In this document: positions 1 to 12,566 of the stretch, one piece after another | How positions within the stretch are numbered: position 1 is the first letter of the stretch | Layout: each line of letters opens with the position of its first letter | NCBI RefSeq assembly: GCF_009830945.1 | Contig: NZ_VWVV01000008.1 | Location: 1-64,000 of the forward strand | Reading direction: 5' to 3' | DNA length: 64,000 nucleotides | From: Nocardiopsis sp. FR4 | Lineage (GTDB): Bacteria; Actinomycetota; Actinomycetes; Streptosporangiales; Streptosporangiaceae | Program-made: the position numbers and the translations under genes | Notes under the pieces: model-generated | What the model was told of the DNA's origin: nothing | What the model saw: only the letters and a program-made list of their open reading frames with translations | The model's database searches: none

Positions 1-2
1 AG

Positions 3-65
3 TACTACGACGAAACCCACCTGGCCATCGCCGGCCTGGTCTCCGACCGCACAGCTATGCGGTAA
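3..65 (+). CDS. C-terminal end of an unidentified protein (truncated by window edge)
   Basis: An open frame enters from the left edge and stops at TAA 63-65. It encodes about 20 residues beginning YYDETHLAIAG and ending TAMR. Every codon before the stop fits actinobacterial coding usage. The fragment is too short to assign to a family. It lies on the same strand as, and 74 bp before, the DedA-like gene. Confidence 0.4.
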   Translation, partial: YYDETHLAIAGLVSDRTAMR

Positions 66-139
66 TCACCCACCAGCCGACTCGCTGGGCCAGCACGCCC
101 CAACCTCAATCGCGCACCACGTCGTAAGGGAGCCTGCCC

Positions 140-682
140 ATGCCGGAGTTCGGATTTCTCGACGGCCAGCCGTTCTGGATCGTCTACTTCACCCTGCTCG
201 GGGTGGTGCTGTGCCGCGCCCAGGCCACGTACTGGATCGGCCGCGGGCTGGGCGCCGGGGTCACCCGAAGCCGCCTGGGCGCCGGGCTCGGTCCGCGCCT
301 GGACGCCGCCCGGCGGCGCATCGACCGCTACGGCGCCCCGGTGGTCACCCTGAGCTTCTGCACCGTCGGCGTACAGACCGCGGTCAACCTGGCCGCGGGC
401 GCCATGCGGATGCGCTTCCCGGTCTACCTCGCCGCGATGTTCGTCGGCTGCCTGATCTGGGCGGGCCTGTGGGGCGTGGTCATCGGCGGCCTGGTGGGCA
501 CCTGGCTGACCCTGTACCTGGACTCGCCGTGGGCGGCGCTGGGCGTGGGCGCGCTCGCCGCCGCGATCGTGGCCGTACTGGTGCTGCGCTCCCGCCGGGC
601 CGGGGCCGCGGGCCGGGAGGCGGCCCCGGCCGAGGGGGAGGGCTCCCCCGGTTCCCACTCCGCCCGCGCCGCGCAGGAGTAG
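140..682 (+). CDS. DedA/VTT-like small integral membrane protein
   Basis: This 180-residue protein has several hydrophobic segments (about 12-30, 70-90, 95-120 and 130-150) and a cytoplasmic Arg-rich tail. The block YWIGRGLG, then RRIDRYG..VV and an Ala/Gly-rich helix, resembles the VTT (SNARE-associated/DedA) fold of membrane proteins implicated in lipid scrambling and membrane homeostasis. It is shorter than typical DedA proteins of about 200 residues. The ATG is preceded by AAGGGAG (126-132) at 7 nt. The family call rests on pattern only; the transported lipid or function is unknown. The next gene starts 112 bp downstream, probably from its own promoter. Confidence 0.6.
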   Translation: MPEFGFLDGQPFWIVYFTLLGVVLCRAQATYWIGRGLGAGVTRSRLGAGLGPRLDAARRRIDRYGAPVVTLSFCTVGVQTAVNLAAGAMRMRFPVYLAAMFVGCLIWAGLWGVVIGGLVGTWLTLYLDSPWAALGVGALAAAIVAVLVLRSRRAGAAGREAAPAEGEGSPGSHSARAAQE

Positions 683-780
683 CGCCCGCGCCCGCCGTCC
701 GCGTTCCCCCGGAAGCCGCCCCCGCCCCGGGGCCGCGCCGGGGCGGTCCGCCGGTAGCGCCCGGCACCGCCGCGTTGCCC

Positions 781-786
781 TAACCT
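781..786 (+). promoter_or_regulatory. -10 box for leaderless methionine synthase mRNA
   Basis: TAACCT lies 8 nt before GTG 795 and no Shine-Dalgarno sequence separates them. This spacing places the transcription start at or next to the start codon. No clear -35 hexamer is visible. Confidence 0.4.
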
Positions 787-794
787 TGGGCGAT

Positions 795-4131
<3,337 letters not shown>

Positions 4132-4629
4132 GGGAGCCGGGGAGGCGCGGCGGCCGACCCCCGCCCGCCGCGTCCCCCGGTCCCGTGTCCGCGCCCCGCC
4201 CCCCGATCCCGCCCCCTGATCCGACCCCGGTACGCGCCTCACCACCGGGAATTCCGACGTCCTCCCGGTCGCCGGATCCCGCCCCCCCTTCCCGGAGCCG
4301 TCCCCGGGCGGGAACCGCACACGTATCCGCACCCCGTCCACCGCACTGACCAGCAGTTATCCCCGCTGCGCCGTGCAGGCGGGGCCGAAACCCCTCGTCC
4401 GAAACGCGGTACCCTCACCGCCACGGATCCGTGGCCGTGTCGGGCCCGGGTACCTTTTTGGCGATCTCTCCTCTCGCGAGGCCCTCACCTTGGTTAACTG
4501 ATAGTCCTTGACACGCGACAGTTGGTAACGAAACCGCGTAAGGTGGACAGAGACGCTTCGAAATAGTGGGCGCACCTAAAAACCAGGATTCGGTCATGAG
4601 GGGTGGTCGGATTGTGGAGACGGCGGGTT
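4132..4629. other. Non-coding gap between ligA and the small ORF/GGDEF-EAL gene
   Basis: Nearly 500 bp with no convincing gene. The first 350 bp is C/G-rich without codon bias. A more AT-rich patch at 4480-4565 probably carries the promoter of the downstream genes: TTGACA at 4508-4513 and TAAGGT at 4539-4544 are present but 25 nt apart, too far for a standard pair. No obvious intrinsic terminator with a U-tail follows ligA. Confidence 0.4.
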
Positions 4630-4710
4630 ATGGAGACTCCGAGCAAGCAGGACCAGGCGGTGCCGCAGGCGCCGCCCGGTCCGCGGCCCCCTCACGAGGA
4701 CCACGTATGA
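4630..4710 (+). CDS. Small ORF translationally coupled to the GGDEF-EAL gene (putative)
   Basis: A 26-codon frame begins METPSKQDQ and ends PPHEDHV, and its TGA overlaps the ATG of the next gene (ATGA at 4707-4710). GGAG (4616-4619) lies 10 nt upstream of its ATG. Third positions in this frame are G/C in 22 of 26 codons, whereas the competing in-frame extension of the GGDEF-EAL gene across the same bases is rich in A/T-ending codons. That supports this small ORF as the translated frame and 4707 as the start of the next gene. No homologue or function is recognised. Confidence 0.4.
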   Translation: METPSKQDQAVPQAPPGPRPPHEDHV

Positions 4711-6755
4711 AGGATCCGATCAGCACACGGGACATCGGTCCCCGGGCGGGAACACCGCTGTGGCTGTACATGCTCGGCGCCACGGCCGCGGGCGCCGGTG
4801 TCCTCGCGGCCTCCCTCCTCGGGCTGTCCGTGGACGAGGTGCGCGCGCTGTCCCTGGAACCGCTCACCTGGGTCCTGCTGTGCATGATGGTCCTCGGCGA
4901 GCTGCGGCCCGTCTCCCTCCCCGGACAGCCCCCCGGCAACGGGGTGCCCACCTCCCTGCCCTTCGCCTTCGCGCTCGTCATCCTGCACGGGCTCGCCGTG
5001 GCCGCACTCCTCCAGGTCGCGGCCACCGTCGTCGCCGGGTTCGCCCGCGGCCACGCCCCCCACCGCACCGCGTTCAACGCCGCCCAGTACACCCTGGCCC
5101 TCGGGGTCGCCGACGCCGTCCTGCGCCTGACCGCGCCCGGCCTGGTCCAGAACCTGTGGTTCCCCTCCGTGGGCGAACTGCTCGCCCTCATCCTGGCCGC
5201 GGCCGCCTACTTCGCCACCAACCGCGTGCTGGTCACCAGCGCCGTGGCCATGCACGAACGCGTGCCGCTCAGACAGGTCATGTTCAAGGGCGCGAGCCAG
5301 CAGGCCTACGTCAACGCGGTCCTGCTCAGCCTCGCCCCCCTCGTGGTCGTGGCCGCCAACCACTCGGTGCTGTTCGTCCCGCTGTTCGCCCTGCCCCTGT
5401 GGGCGCTCTACACGAGCGCGCTGCTCTCGGTCAAGCGCGACCACCAGGCCAACCACGACGAGCTCACCGCGCTGGCCAACCGCAAGCTCCTCACCCTCCG
5501 CGCACGCCAGGAGATCTCCCACGCCCAGCAGCGGGGCGGCGGCGTCGGCCTGCTTCTGCTCGACCTGGACCGGTTCAAGGAGGTCAACGACACCCTGGGC
5601 CATCCCACCGGCGACCGCCTCCTGCAGACCGTCGCCCGCCGGCTCACCCACAGCGTCCGCCCCGGCGACCTGGTCGCCCGGCTCGGCGGCGACGAGTTCG
5701 CCGTCCTGCTGCCCCAGGTCAGCGACGCCTCCGCCGCCCGCGAGGTGGCCTCGCGCCTGCGCGGCGCGCTCGCCGAACCCGTCCGCCTGGACGGTATGGA
5801 CTTCGACCTGCAGGCCAGCATCGGCATCGCGCTCTATCCCGGGGACGCCCCCGACTTCGCGCTCCTCATGCAGCGCGCCGACGTGGCCATGTACGTGGCC
5901 AAGGCCGACCGCACGGGCGTGGAGTCCTACGATCCCGGCAAGGACCGCAACTCCACCGCCCGGCTGAGCCTGTACTCCGAACTGCGCCGCGGCCTGTCCG
6001 AGGGCGCCCTGGAGATGCACTACCAGCCCAAGGTCGGTCTGTCCGACGAGCGCGTCATCGGCCTGGAGGCCCTGGCCCGCTGGCGCCACCCCAGCCGCGG
6101 GCTGCTCACCCCCGACGAGTTCATGCCGGTCGTGGAGCAGTCCAACCTCTCGCGCGCCTTCACCTCCCAGGTGCTCGACGTCACGCTCGCGCACGCCGCC
6201 CGCTGGCACCGGGAGGGCCAGGACCTGCCCGTGGCCGTCAACCTCAGCGTGCGCGAACTCCTCGACCCCGAGCTGCCCGGGACCGTGGCCGCCGCCCTGC
6301 GCGAGTACGGCCTGCCGTCCCGGCAGCTGGTCCTGGAGGTCGGCGAGCACGCCCTGATCACCGACACCCACGCCGCCACCGAGGCCGTCCGGGTGCTGCG
6401 CGGCCTGGGCGTGGGCCTGTCCCTGGACGACTTCGGCACCGGCCACTTCACCCTCGCCCAGCTGGCCGGCCTGCCCCTGGACGAGGTCAAGATCCACGAG
6501 TCCTTCACCGCGCGCCTGGTCGACCGCTCCGACAGCGGCCACACCGTCGTCCGCGCCGCCATCGCCTTGGTCAAGGCGCTGGGCATGCGCGCCACCGCCG
6601 AGGGTGTCCAGAACGCCGAACTCGCCCGCGCCGCCCGCGACACCGGCTGCCACGCCGCCCAGGGCCACCACTTCTCCCCGCCCCTGAGCGCCGACGAGGT
6701 CACCGAGTGGCTCGCCGCCCACGACGGCGGGACGGCCGCGGGCACCCGGGTCTGA
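4707..6755 (+). CDS. Membrane-bound GGDEF-EAL cyclic-di-GMP turnover protein (RmdB-like)
   Basis: Six or more membrane helices (about 18-240) precede a GGDEF domain and an EAL domain, 682 residues in all. The diguanylate cyclase motif GGDEF is intact (327-331), with an allosteric inhibition site RPGD (318-321) at the standard five-residue spacing. The EAL domain keeps E454, N512, E544, D574/D575 and K595. It differs from consensus at KIH (usually KID, residue 597) and AEGVQ (usually AEGVE). Both activities are possible; the phosphodiesterase may be weakened. A GGDEF-EAL gene at this spot beside ligA/gatC matches the place of rmdB in Streptomyces (inference). ATG 4707 has GAGGA 6 nt upstream; alternative in-frame starts are GTG 4566 and ATG 4596. 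Confidence 0.85.
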   Translation: MKDPISTRDIGPRAGTPLWLYMLGATAAGAGVLAASLLGLSVDEVRALSLEPLTWVLLCMMVLGELRPVSLPGQPPGNGVPTSLPFAFALVILHGLAVAALLQVAATVVAGFARGHAPHRTAFNAAQYTLALGVADAVLRLTAPGLVQNLWFPSVGELLALILAAAAYFATNRVLVTSAVAMHERVPLRQVMFKGASQQAYVNAVLLSLAPLVVVAANHSVLFVPLFALPLWALYTSALLSVKRDHQANHDELTALANRKLLTLRARQEISHAQQRGGGVGLLLLDLDRFKEVNDTLGHPTGDRLLQTVARRLTHSVRPGDLVARLGGDEFAVLLPQVSDASAAREVASRLRGALAEPVRLDGMDFDLQASIGIALYPGDAPDFALLMQRADVAMYVAKADRTGVESYDPGKDRNSTARLSLYSELRRGLSEGALEMHYQPKVGLSDERVIGLEALARWRHPSRGLLTPDEFMPVVEQSNLSRAFTSQVLDVTLAHAARWHREGQDLPVAVNLSVRELLDPELPGTVAAALREYGLPSRQLVLEVGEHALITDTHAATEAVRVLRGLGVGLSLDDFGTGHFTLAQLAGLPLDEVKIHESFTARLVDRSDSGHTVVRAAIALVKALGMRATAEGVQNAELARAARDTGCHAAQGHHFSPPLSADEVTEWLAAHDGGTAAGTRV

Positions 6756-6886
6756 CCCCGCCGCCCCGCCCCGGCCCTCCTCCGTCCCCGCCCGTGTCCA
6801 CAGTCGGAAGGGACCGGCACCGGGAGCGGCGAGGGCGCCCTAGGATGAATGGGATAGTCCTTCCGCCGAAGAAACGGTTCTCATCC

Positions 6887-7186
6887 ATGACCGCCATCAC
6901 CCGCGATGAGGTCGCACACCTCGCCCGGTTGTCGCGGCTGGCGCTCGACGAGAGCGAGCTCGACACGCTCGCCGCCCAGCTCGGTGACATCCTCACCGCC
7001 GTGGCCAAGGTGCAGGAGGTCGCCCAGGGCGACATCCCGCCCAGCTCGCACGCCCTGCCGCTGACCAACGTCTACCGCCCCGACGAGGTCAAGCCCGGCC
7101 TCACACCCGACCAGGCCCTGGCCGGAGCCCCGGCGGTGGAGGAGCAGCGCTTCCGGGTTCCGCGGATCCTCGGGGAGGGCGAGTAG
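6887..7186 (+). CDS. gatC: Glutamyl-tRNA(Gln) amidotransferase subunit C
   Basis: GatC is the small wrapping subunit that stabilises GatA on GatB in the GatCAB amidotransferase, which converts misacylated Glu-tRNA(Gln) to Gln-tRNA(Gln). The 99-residue product begins [18 protein letters not shown] and ends with the family pattern [10 protein letters not shown], the usual length for GatC. An in-frame ATG upstream (6845) would add 14 atypical residues, so 6887 is preferred. TAGGAT at 6841-6846 is a possible -10 box. gatA starts 2 bp after the stop, so the two are co-translated. Confidence 0.93.
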   Translation: MTAITRDEVAHLARLSRLALDESELDTLAAQLGDILTAVAKVQEVAQGDIPPSSHALPLTNVYRPDEVKPGLTPDQALAGAPAVEEQRFRVPRILGEGE

Positions 7187-7188
7187 CC

Positions 7189-8688
<1,500 letters not shown>

Positions 8689-8707
8689 GCGACCGCCCGG
8701 CGGTACC

Positions 8708-8743
8708 CGGGTGCCCGCCGCCCCCAGGGATGGCGGGCACCCG
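8708..8743 (+). terminator. Hairpin terminator after gatA
   Basis: A perfect 12-bp stem (arms GGGTGCCCGCC and GGCGGGCACCC plus one flanking C-G pair) with a 12-nt loop lies 20 bp after the gatA stop. It has no U-tail, as is usual in this window. Confidence 0.75.
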
Positions 8744-8757
8744 CGTGTCCCGCGTCC

Positions 8758-9065
8758 CTACTCGGGGGCGGCGGAACGGCGCCTGCGCGCCAGGTACACC
8801 AGCTCCACGCCCTCGGGCGCCTCCAGGGCCACCGGGACGGTCGGGGCGCTGGTCTCCACGGTGACCCCGCCCACCGCTCCGCCCGCGGGCCCTGCGTGAC
8901 CTTGTCCAGGTCCAGGCCGTTGCTGAAGTCGATGCAGCTGGTGGTCAGGTGCTGGCCGCCCTCCAGGGCCACGTTGAACGTGCTCGTGGTGGTGCCGGCC
9001 TCGCCCCGCACGGTGTCCGACGCACTGACCTGCCACGTGCCGGAACCGGACACCGTGACAACCGA
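8758..9065 (-). pseudogene. Decayed TQXA surface-protein remnant
   Basis: Read on the minus strand, pieces of the neighbouring TQXA genes survive in order with the parts between them deleted. They are STFNVALEGG..LTTSCIDF (thioester cysteine region), fused directly to SNGLDL (which follows the TQAAIW region in the intact genes), then after a frameshift VETSAPTVPVALEAPEGVELV, fused to YLARRRRSA (the cytoplasmic tail) and a TAG at 8758-8760. Signal peptide, thioester glutamine, linker and LPXTG are missing. It is the promoter-distal member of a four-copy array and is clearly non-functional. Confidence 0.75.
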
Positions 9066-9108
9066 AAGGGTCCCCCAACCGACGTGCGCCGCCGTACGCG
9101 GACACGAC

Positions 9109-9146
9109 GAGGGCCCGTCCCGCGGTCGACCGCGGAACGGGCCCTC
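9109..9146 (-). terminator. Near-perfect palindromic terminator after TQXA gene A
   Basis: A 38-nt palindrome with one C-A mismatch, whose outer arms are GAGGGCCCGT and ACGGGCCCTC, lies 35 bp beyond the stop of the gene ending at 9181. Its arm sequence is nearly the same as that of the hairpin at 10821-10854 after the next paralogue. Confidence 0.8.
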
Positions 9147-9180
9147 AGGGCGCCGGCTGACGGGCCGGCCGGGGAGGAGC

Positions 9181-10452
9181 CTAGCCCTCCAGGTCCTGGC
9201 CGTTCGCGGTCCTGCGCCTGCGGCTCAGGTAGATCGCGCCGCCACCGGCGGCCAGGGCGGCCAGACCGGCGGCCACCAGGCCGGCGAGCGCGCCACCGGT
9301 CACCGGAAGGCTGGGCCGCGGGTTGTCGTCGGCCGGGCCGCTCGGCTTGTCACTGGGAGTGGGGGAGGGCGACGCCGGAGCGCTGGGCGTCTCGGAGGGC
9401 GTGTCGCTGGGACCGTCGCTCGGCGGGGTGCTCGGCGTCTCGCTGGGCTCGTCGGTCGGGGGCGGGGTCTGGCCCGGTTGCGCGGTCCAGGTGGCGGACG
9501 CGGAGGCGGAGACGCTGACCTTCTCGCCCTTGGCCGTGATGAGGGTCTGCGTGGGCACCTTCTCGCTCTCACCCTGGAACAGGCGCCCGCTCAGGACCTC
9601 GGCCTCGGTGGCCAGGGAGAAGCTGGCCTCGCCCGCCTCGGCGTCGGCGGGGACGGAGAAGCCGACGGTGTCGCCGTCGCCGACCGTGGTGACCTCCTGG
9701 CCGGTCTCGACGTCGACCAGCTCGACACCCTCGGGAACGTCACCCAGCTCCACGGGGATGTCGCTGCCGCTGGTCTCGACGAGGAATTCGCCGACCACCC
9801 CACCCGCCTGGCCGGAGGCCTGGCCCGGGGTAATGCTCAGGGCGGGACCCGGCTCCTGGGGCAGTTCGACCGCGGTGTCCACGAGGTAGCGGTAGACCTT
9901 GGTCATGGCACCGGCGTCGATGCGCTGGCTGACCTCCGGGTTCGCGGAGAAGCGGGACAGCTCCAGGCCGTTGCTGAAGTGCCAGATCGCGGCCTGGGTG
10001 GCGGTCAGCGCCTCGGCTTCGGTCAGCTGCCTCACCTGGGCGGCGGTGGCCAGATCGGCAGCGCTCACGCTGGGGTAGCTGTTTTGCAGGATCCAGTGCA
10101 CCTTGCCCGGGTGGGCGAAGTCGCCCTTGCCCGGGTAGTTGGCCCAGTCGTCCTCGCGGTACCAGGCGTCGTCCTGGATCTGGGTGCGGAAGTCGATGCA
10201 ATAGGTCGTGAGGTCGTCGCCGCCCTCCAACCGCAGTGTGAACGTGCTGGCGGTGGTCGTGTCGGCGCCCTGCATGGTCACGCGGTGACCGTCCTGGGTG
10301 TTACCGACGTACTGGGCGCGGACGGAGCCCTCGTAGGTCTCGACCTCGTCGGCCGCCGCGGGGACGGCGGCCAGCCCGAAGGCGAGGAGTGCGGCGGCGG
10401 AGGCGGCGAGGGTCGCGCGTCCGGCACGGAGGGGGAGAGGCACGTGGGTCAC
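9181..10452 (-). CDS. TQXA thioester-domain LPXTG surface protein A
   Basis: The 423-residue secreted protein has a signal peptide (cleavage after PAAA, residue 34), a thioester (TQXA) domain, an Ig-like region, a Pro/Ser/Thr-rich linker and the sorting signal LPVTGG followed by a membrane helix and RRRR tail. The internal thioester pair is C85 (in TTYCIDF) and Q153 (in TQAAIW). In streptococcal and other Gram-positive adhesins such bonds bind host or substrate amines covalently; the target here is unknown. A sortase would anchor it, but none is encoded in this window. GTG 10452 has AGGA about 8 nt upstream; a longer frame reaches 10497. It is about 60 percent identical by eye to the next paralogue. 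Confidence 0.85.
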   Translation of the reverse strand: MTHVPLPLRAGRATLAASAAALLAFGLAAVPAAADEVETYEGSVRAQYVGNTQDGHRVTMQGADTTTASTFTLRLEGGDDLTTYCIDFRTQIQDDAWYREDDWANYPGKGDFAHPGKVHWILQNSYPSVSAADLATAAQVRQLTEAEALTATQAAIWHFSNGLELSRFSANPEVSQRIDAGAMTKVYRYLVDTAVELPQEPGPALSITPGQASGQAGGVVGEFLVETSGSDIPVELGDVPEGVELVDVETGQEVTTVGDGDTVGFSVPADAEAGEASFSLATEAEVLSGRLFQGESEKVPTQTLITAKGEKVSVSASASATWTAQPGQTPPPTDEPSETPSTPPSDGPSDTPSETPSAPASPSPTPSDKPSGPADDNPRPSLPVTGGALAGLVAAGLAALAAGGGAIYLSRRRRTANGQDLEG

Positions 10453-10820
10453 GTCTATTCCTAGGAGTGTTCCGGAGGAGCCCGGCGGGCCGGTCACCGG
10501 GGGACGGGTGCCGTGGGGCGCGACCCGGTGGGGCGACTCGCGGGGCCGGGGACAACGATGCGTACCGGCGGAGCCGCGGGGAAGGCGGGTCCTCCGGTGG
10601 GGCGTGCGTCTGTTCCGGTGCGGCCGGTCACGGATGTGAGCGCGGGCCGCAGCCGGGCCAACCCTGTCCCGGTGAACCGGCGCGGCACAACCCTCGTGCC
10701 GGGCCCGGAGGGCCAGGGGTGTCCGAGGAGGAGACGCGGTACTCCGGCGTCCGGTTGTCCGTCTGGTGGGACGGATTCACTGCGCAGGGTGTTCGCCCAG
10801 GTACGGGATCCGAACGAGAA
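10453..10820. other. Intergenic region upstream of TQXA gene A
   Basis: About 370 bp of GC-rich sequence between the start of gene A and the terminator of gene B. It must contain the gene A promoter if the two are not co-transcribed, but no convincing -35/-10 pair is seen on the minus strand. Confidence 0.3.
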
Positions 10821-10854
10821 GGGCCCGTCCCGTGGTCTCCCACGGAACGGGCCC
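10821..10854 (-). terminator. Hairpin terminator after TQXA gene B
   Basis: A 15-bp stem with one C-A mismatch (outer arms GGGCCCGT and ACGGGCCC) and a 4-nt loop lies 35 bp beyond the stop of the gene ending at 10890. It shares its arm sequence and its distance from the stop codon with the hairpin at 9109-9146, indicating that gene and terminator were duplicated together. Confidence 0.8.
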
Positions 10855-10889
10855 GGACGGCCCACGCCCTCGGGCGTGCGGCCGGGGTG

Positions 10890-12158
10890 CTAGCCGACCA
10901 GGTCGTCGGACTGGTTGGCCTTGCGCTTGCGGCTCAGGTAGATCGCGCCGCCACCGGCGGCCAGGGCGGCCACACCGGCGGCCACCAGACCGGCCAGAGC
11001 GCCACCGGTCACCGGCAGGCTCGGCTGGTTCCGGTCGTCAGCGGGGGTGCTGGGCTTGTCGCTCGGGGTGTCCGTGGCGGGCGGCTCCGGCGACGCCGGG
11101 GTGCTCGGCGTGTCGCTCGGGGTGTCGCTCGGGGTGTCGCTCGGGGTGTCGGAGGGCGTGTCGCTCGGGGTGTCGCTGGGAGTGTCGGTCGGCGGGGTGA
11201 CCGTGCCCTCCGTCCAGGTGGCGGAGGCCGACGCGGAGACGGTGACGCTGCCGCCCTTGGCGGTGATGAGCGTCTGGGTCTCCTTGTGCTTGCTCTCGCC
11301 CTTGAACAGGCGGCCGGTCGCGACGGACGAGCTGGTCTCCAGGGAGAAGCTGGCCTGGCCGGCCTCGGCGTCGGCCGGGACCGAGAAGCCGACGGTGTCG
11401 CCGTTGTTCACGGCGGCCACGGGCTCGCCGGTCTCCAGGTCGACCAGCTCGACGCCCTCGGGGGCGGACAGGTCGACGGGGATGTCGCTGCCGTTGGTCT
11501 TGATGAGGAACTCGCCGACGGTCTCACCGGCCTGGCCGGAGGCCTCGCCCGGGGTGACGCTCAGGGCGGCGTCGGGCTCGGCGGTCTGCTCCAGGTCCTG
11601 GGCGTTCCCGACCAGGTAGTCGTAGACGGCCTTGACGGCGGGACTGTTGCCCTGCGGCTTGAGCTTCATGCCGTTGCTGTAGTGCCAGATGGCGGCCTGG
11701 GTGGCGCCCAGGGCGTCCCCCTGGCTCAGCCCCTGGACACCGGCGGCCTCTCCCAGCGCCTCGACGCTCACGGTCGGGTAGGAGTTCTGCAGGATCCAGT
11801 GGACCTTCGCGGGCTCGGCGAAGTCGCCCTTGCCCGGGTAGTTGGCCCAGTCGTCCTCGCGGTACCAGGCGTCCTTGCGGATGCTGGTGCGGAAGTCGAT
11901 GCAGTACGTCGTGAGGACGTCGCCGCTCTCCAGCTTGAGGTTGAACAGGCTGGTCGAGGCCTTGCCCTGGACGCCCTCCAGCTTGACGCTGGTGCCGTCC
12001 TGGGCGTTGCCGATGTACTGGGCGCGGGCAGAGCCCTCGTAGGTCTCGACCTCGTCGGCGGCCGCGGGGGCGGCGGCCAGGCCGAAGGCCAGGAACGCGG
12101 CGGCGGTGGCCGCCAGGCCCGTGCGCCCGAGGGAACGGGCGAGGGAGGAGTTCTTCAC
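10890..12158 (-). CDS. TQXA thioester-domain LPXTG surface protein B
   Basis: The 422-residue secreted protein has the same architecture as its downstream paralogue: signal peptide (cut after PAAA, residue 34), TQXA domain with thioester residues C86 (TTYCIDF) and Q154 (TQAAIW), Ig-like region, a linker of seven DTPS units, LPVTGG, transmembrane helix and a basic tail (RKRK). It is presumably attached to peptidoglycan by a sortase. GTG 12158 starts a typical signal peptide; the upstream ribosome site is weak (GGGA). A good promoter lies about 270 bp upstream at 12421-12449, leaving a long 5' leader. Ligand unknown. Confidence 0.85.
   Translation of the reverse strand: MKNSSLARSLGRTGLAATAAAFLAFGLAAAPAAADEVETYEGSARAQYIGNAQDGTSVKLEGVQGKASTSLFNLKLESGDVLTTYCIDFRTSIRKDAWYREDDWANYPGKGDFAEPAKVHWILQNSYPTVSVEALGEAAGVQGLSQGDALGATQAAIWHYSNGMKLKPQGNSPAVKAVYDYLVGNAQDLEQTAEPDAALSVTPGEASGQAGETVGEFLIKTNGSDIPVDLSAPEGVELVDLETGEPVAAVNNGDTVGFSVPADAEAGQASFSLETSSSVATGRLFKGESKHKETQTLITAKGGSVTVSASASATWTEGTVTPPTDTPSDTPSDTPSDTPSDTPSDTPSDTPSTPASPEPPATDTPSDKPSTPADDRNQPSLPVTGGALAGLVAAGVAALAAGGGAIYLSRKRKANQSDDLVG
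11104..11190 (-). repeat. 12-bp tandem repeat encoding (DTPS)n in the wall-spanning linker
   Basis: About seven copies of a 12-bp unit (GTGTCGCTCGGG on the plus strand) encode consecutive Asp-Thr-Pro-Ser units in surface protein B. The related protein A has an irregular version of the same linker. Copy number is likely to vary by slippage. Confidence 0.85.
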
Positions 12159-12420
12159 ATCGTGTCCCGGTGTGTTCTAGGGGTAACCGGATAAAGGGAT
12201 CCGCCCACGGGGCGCCGAGGAGCCGAGGGGCGGGTGCGGTGGCCACGGCGAAGTGCGGTTACTGGAAAACCTGCCGACTGCTGAGTTCACCCGTGCTGGG
12301 GGTCACCACGTCGGGTTCGGGGGTACGGCGCCGTTGTGGGGTCGCGGCGCGGTCGCCCGGCGTGGAATCGCTGGGACGTGGGAACTGCGGCGTTCGCCGT
12401 GGGGTGCCAACGCCCGCCTG

Positions 12421-12449
12421 ATACTAGCGATCCCCTTGGGTACTTCCAA
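12421..12449 (-). promoter_or_regulatory. Promoter of TQXA gene B
   Basis: On the minus strand TTGGAA (12449-12444), a 17-bp spacer and TAGTAT (12426-12421) form a good sigma-70/HrdB-type promoter. It lies in an AT-rich patch within the gap 12159-12566. Transcription would start near 12414, about 255 nt before the GTG. The rest of this gap shows no gene; a small GGCCG/CGGCC hairpin at 12507-12521 may end the upstream gene. Confidence 0.55.
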
Positions 12450-12566
12450 CCCGGTTCGCGAAAAATATGGCCGGATACGGGCACGAAAAAATGTGAGCAA
12501 GACTAAGGCCGCATTCCGGCCAGAAGGATGCAACCAAAAGCGGAGAAGCGCGTCCCCGTCGTGCGC

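Noticed and set aside
4508..4513. Consensus -35 TTGACA upstream of the first GGDEF-EAL gene
   Set aside because: No -10 hexamer occurs at 16-18 bp; the nearest TAAGGT is 25 bp away. It is not called as a promoter.
11104..11190. Regularly spaced short repeat resembling a CRISPR-like array
   Set aside because: The 12-bp units are directly contiguous, without unique spacers, and encode an in-frame DTPS linker.
12159..12420. A coding gene in the 5' leader of TQXA gene B
   Set aside because: Open frames exist on both strands, but codon third positions show no consistent G/C bias and no ribosome site is present.
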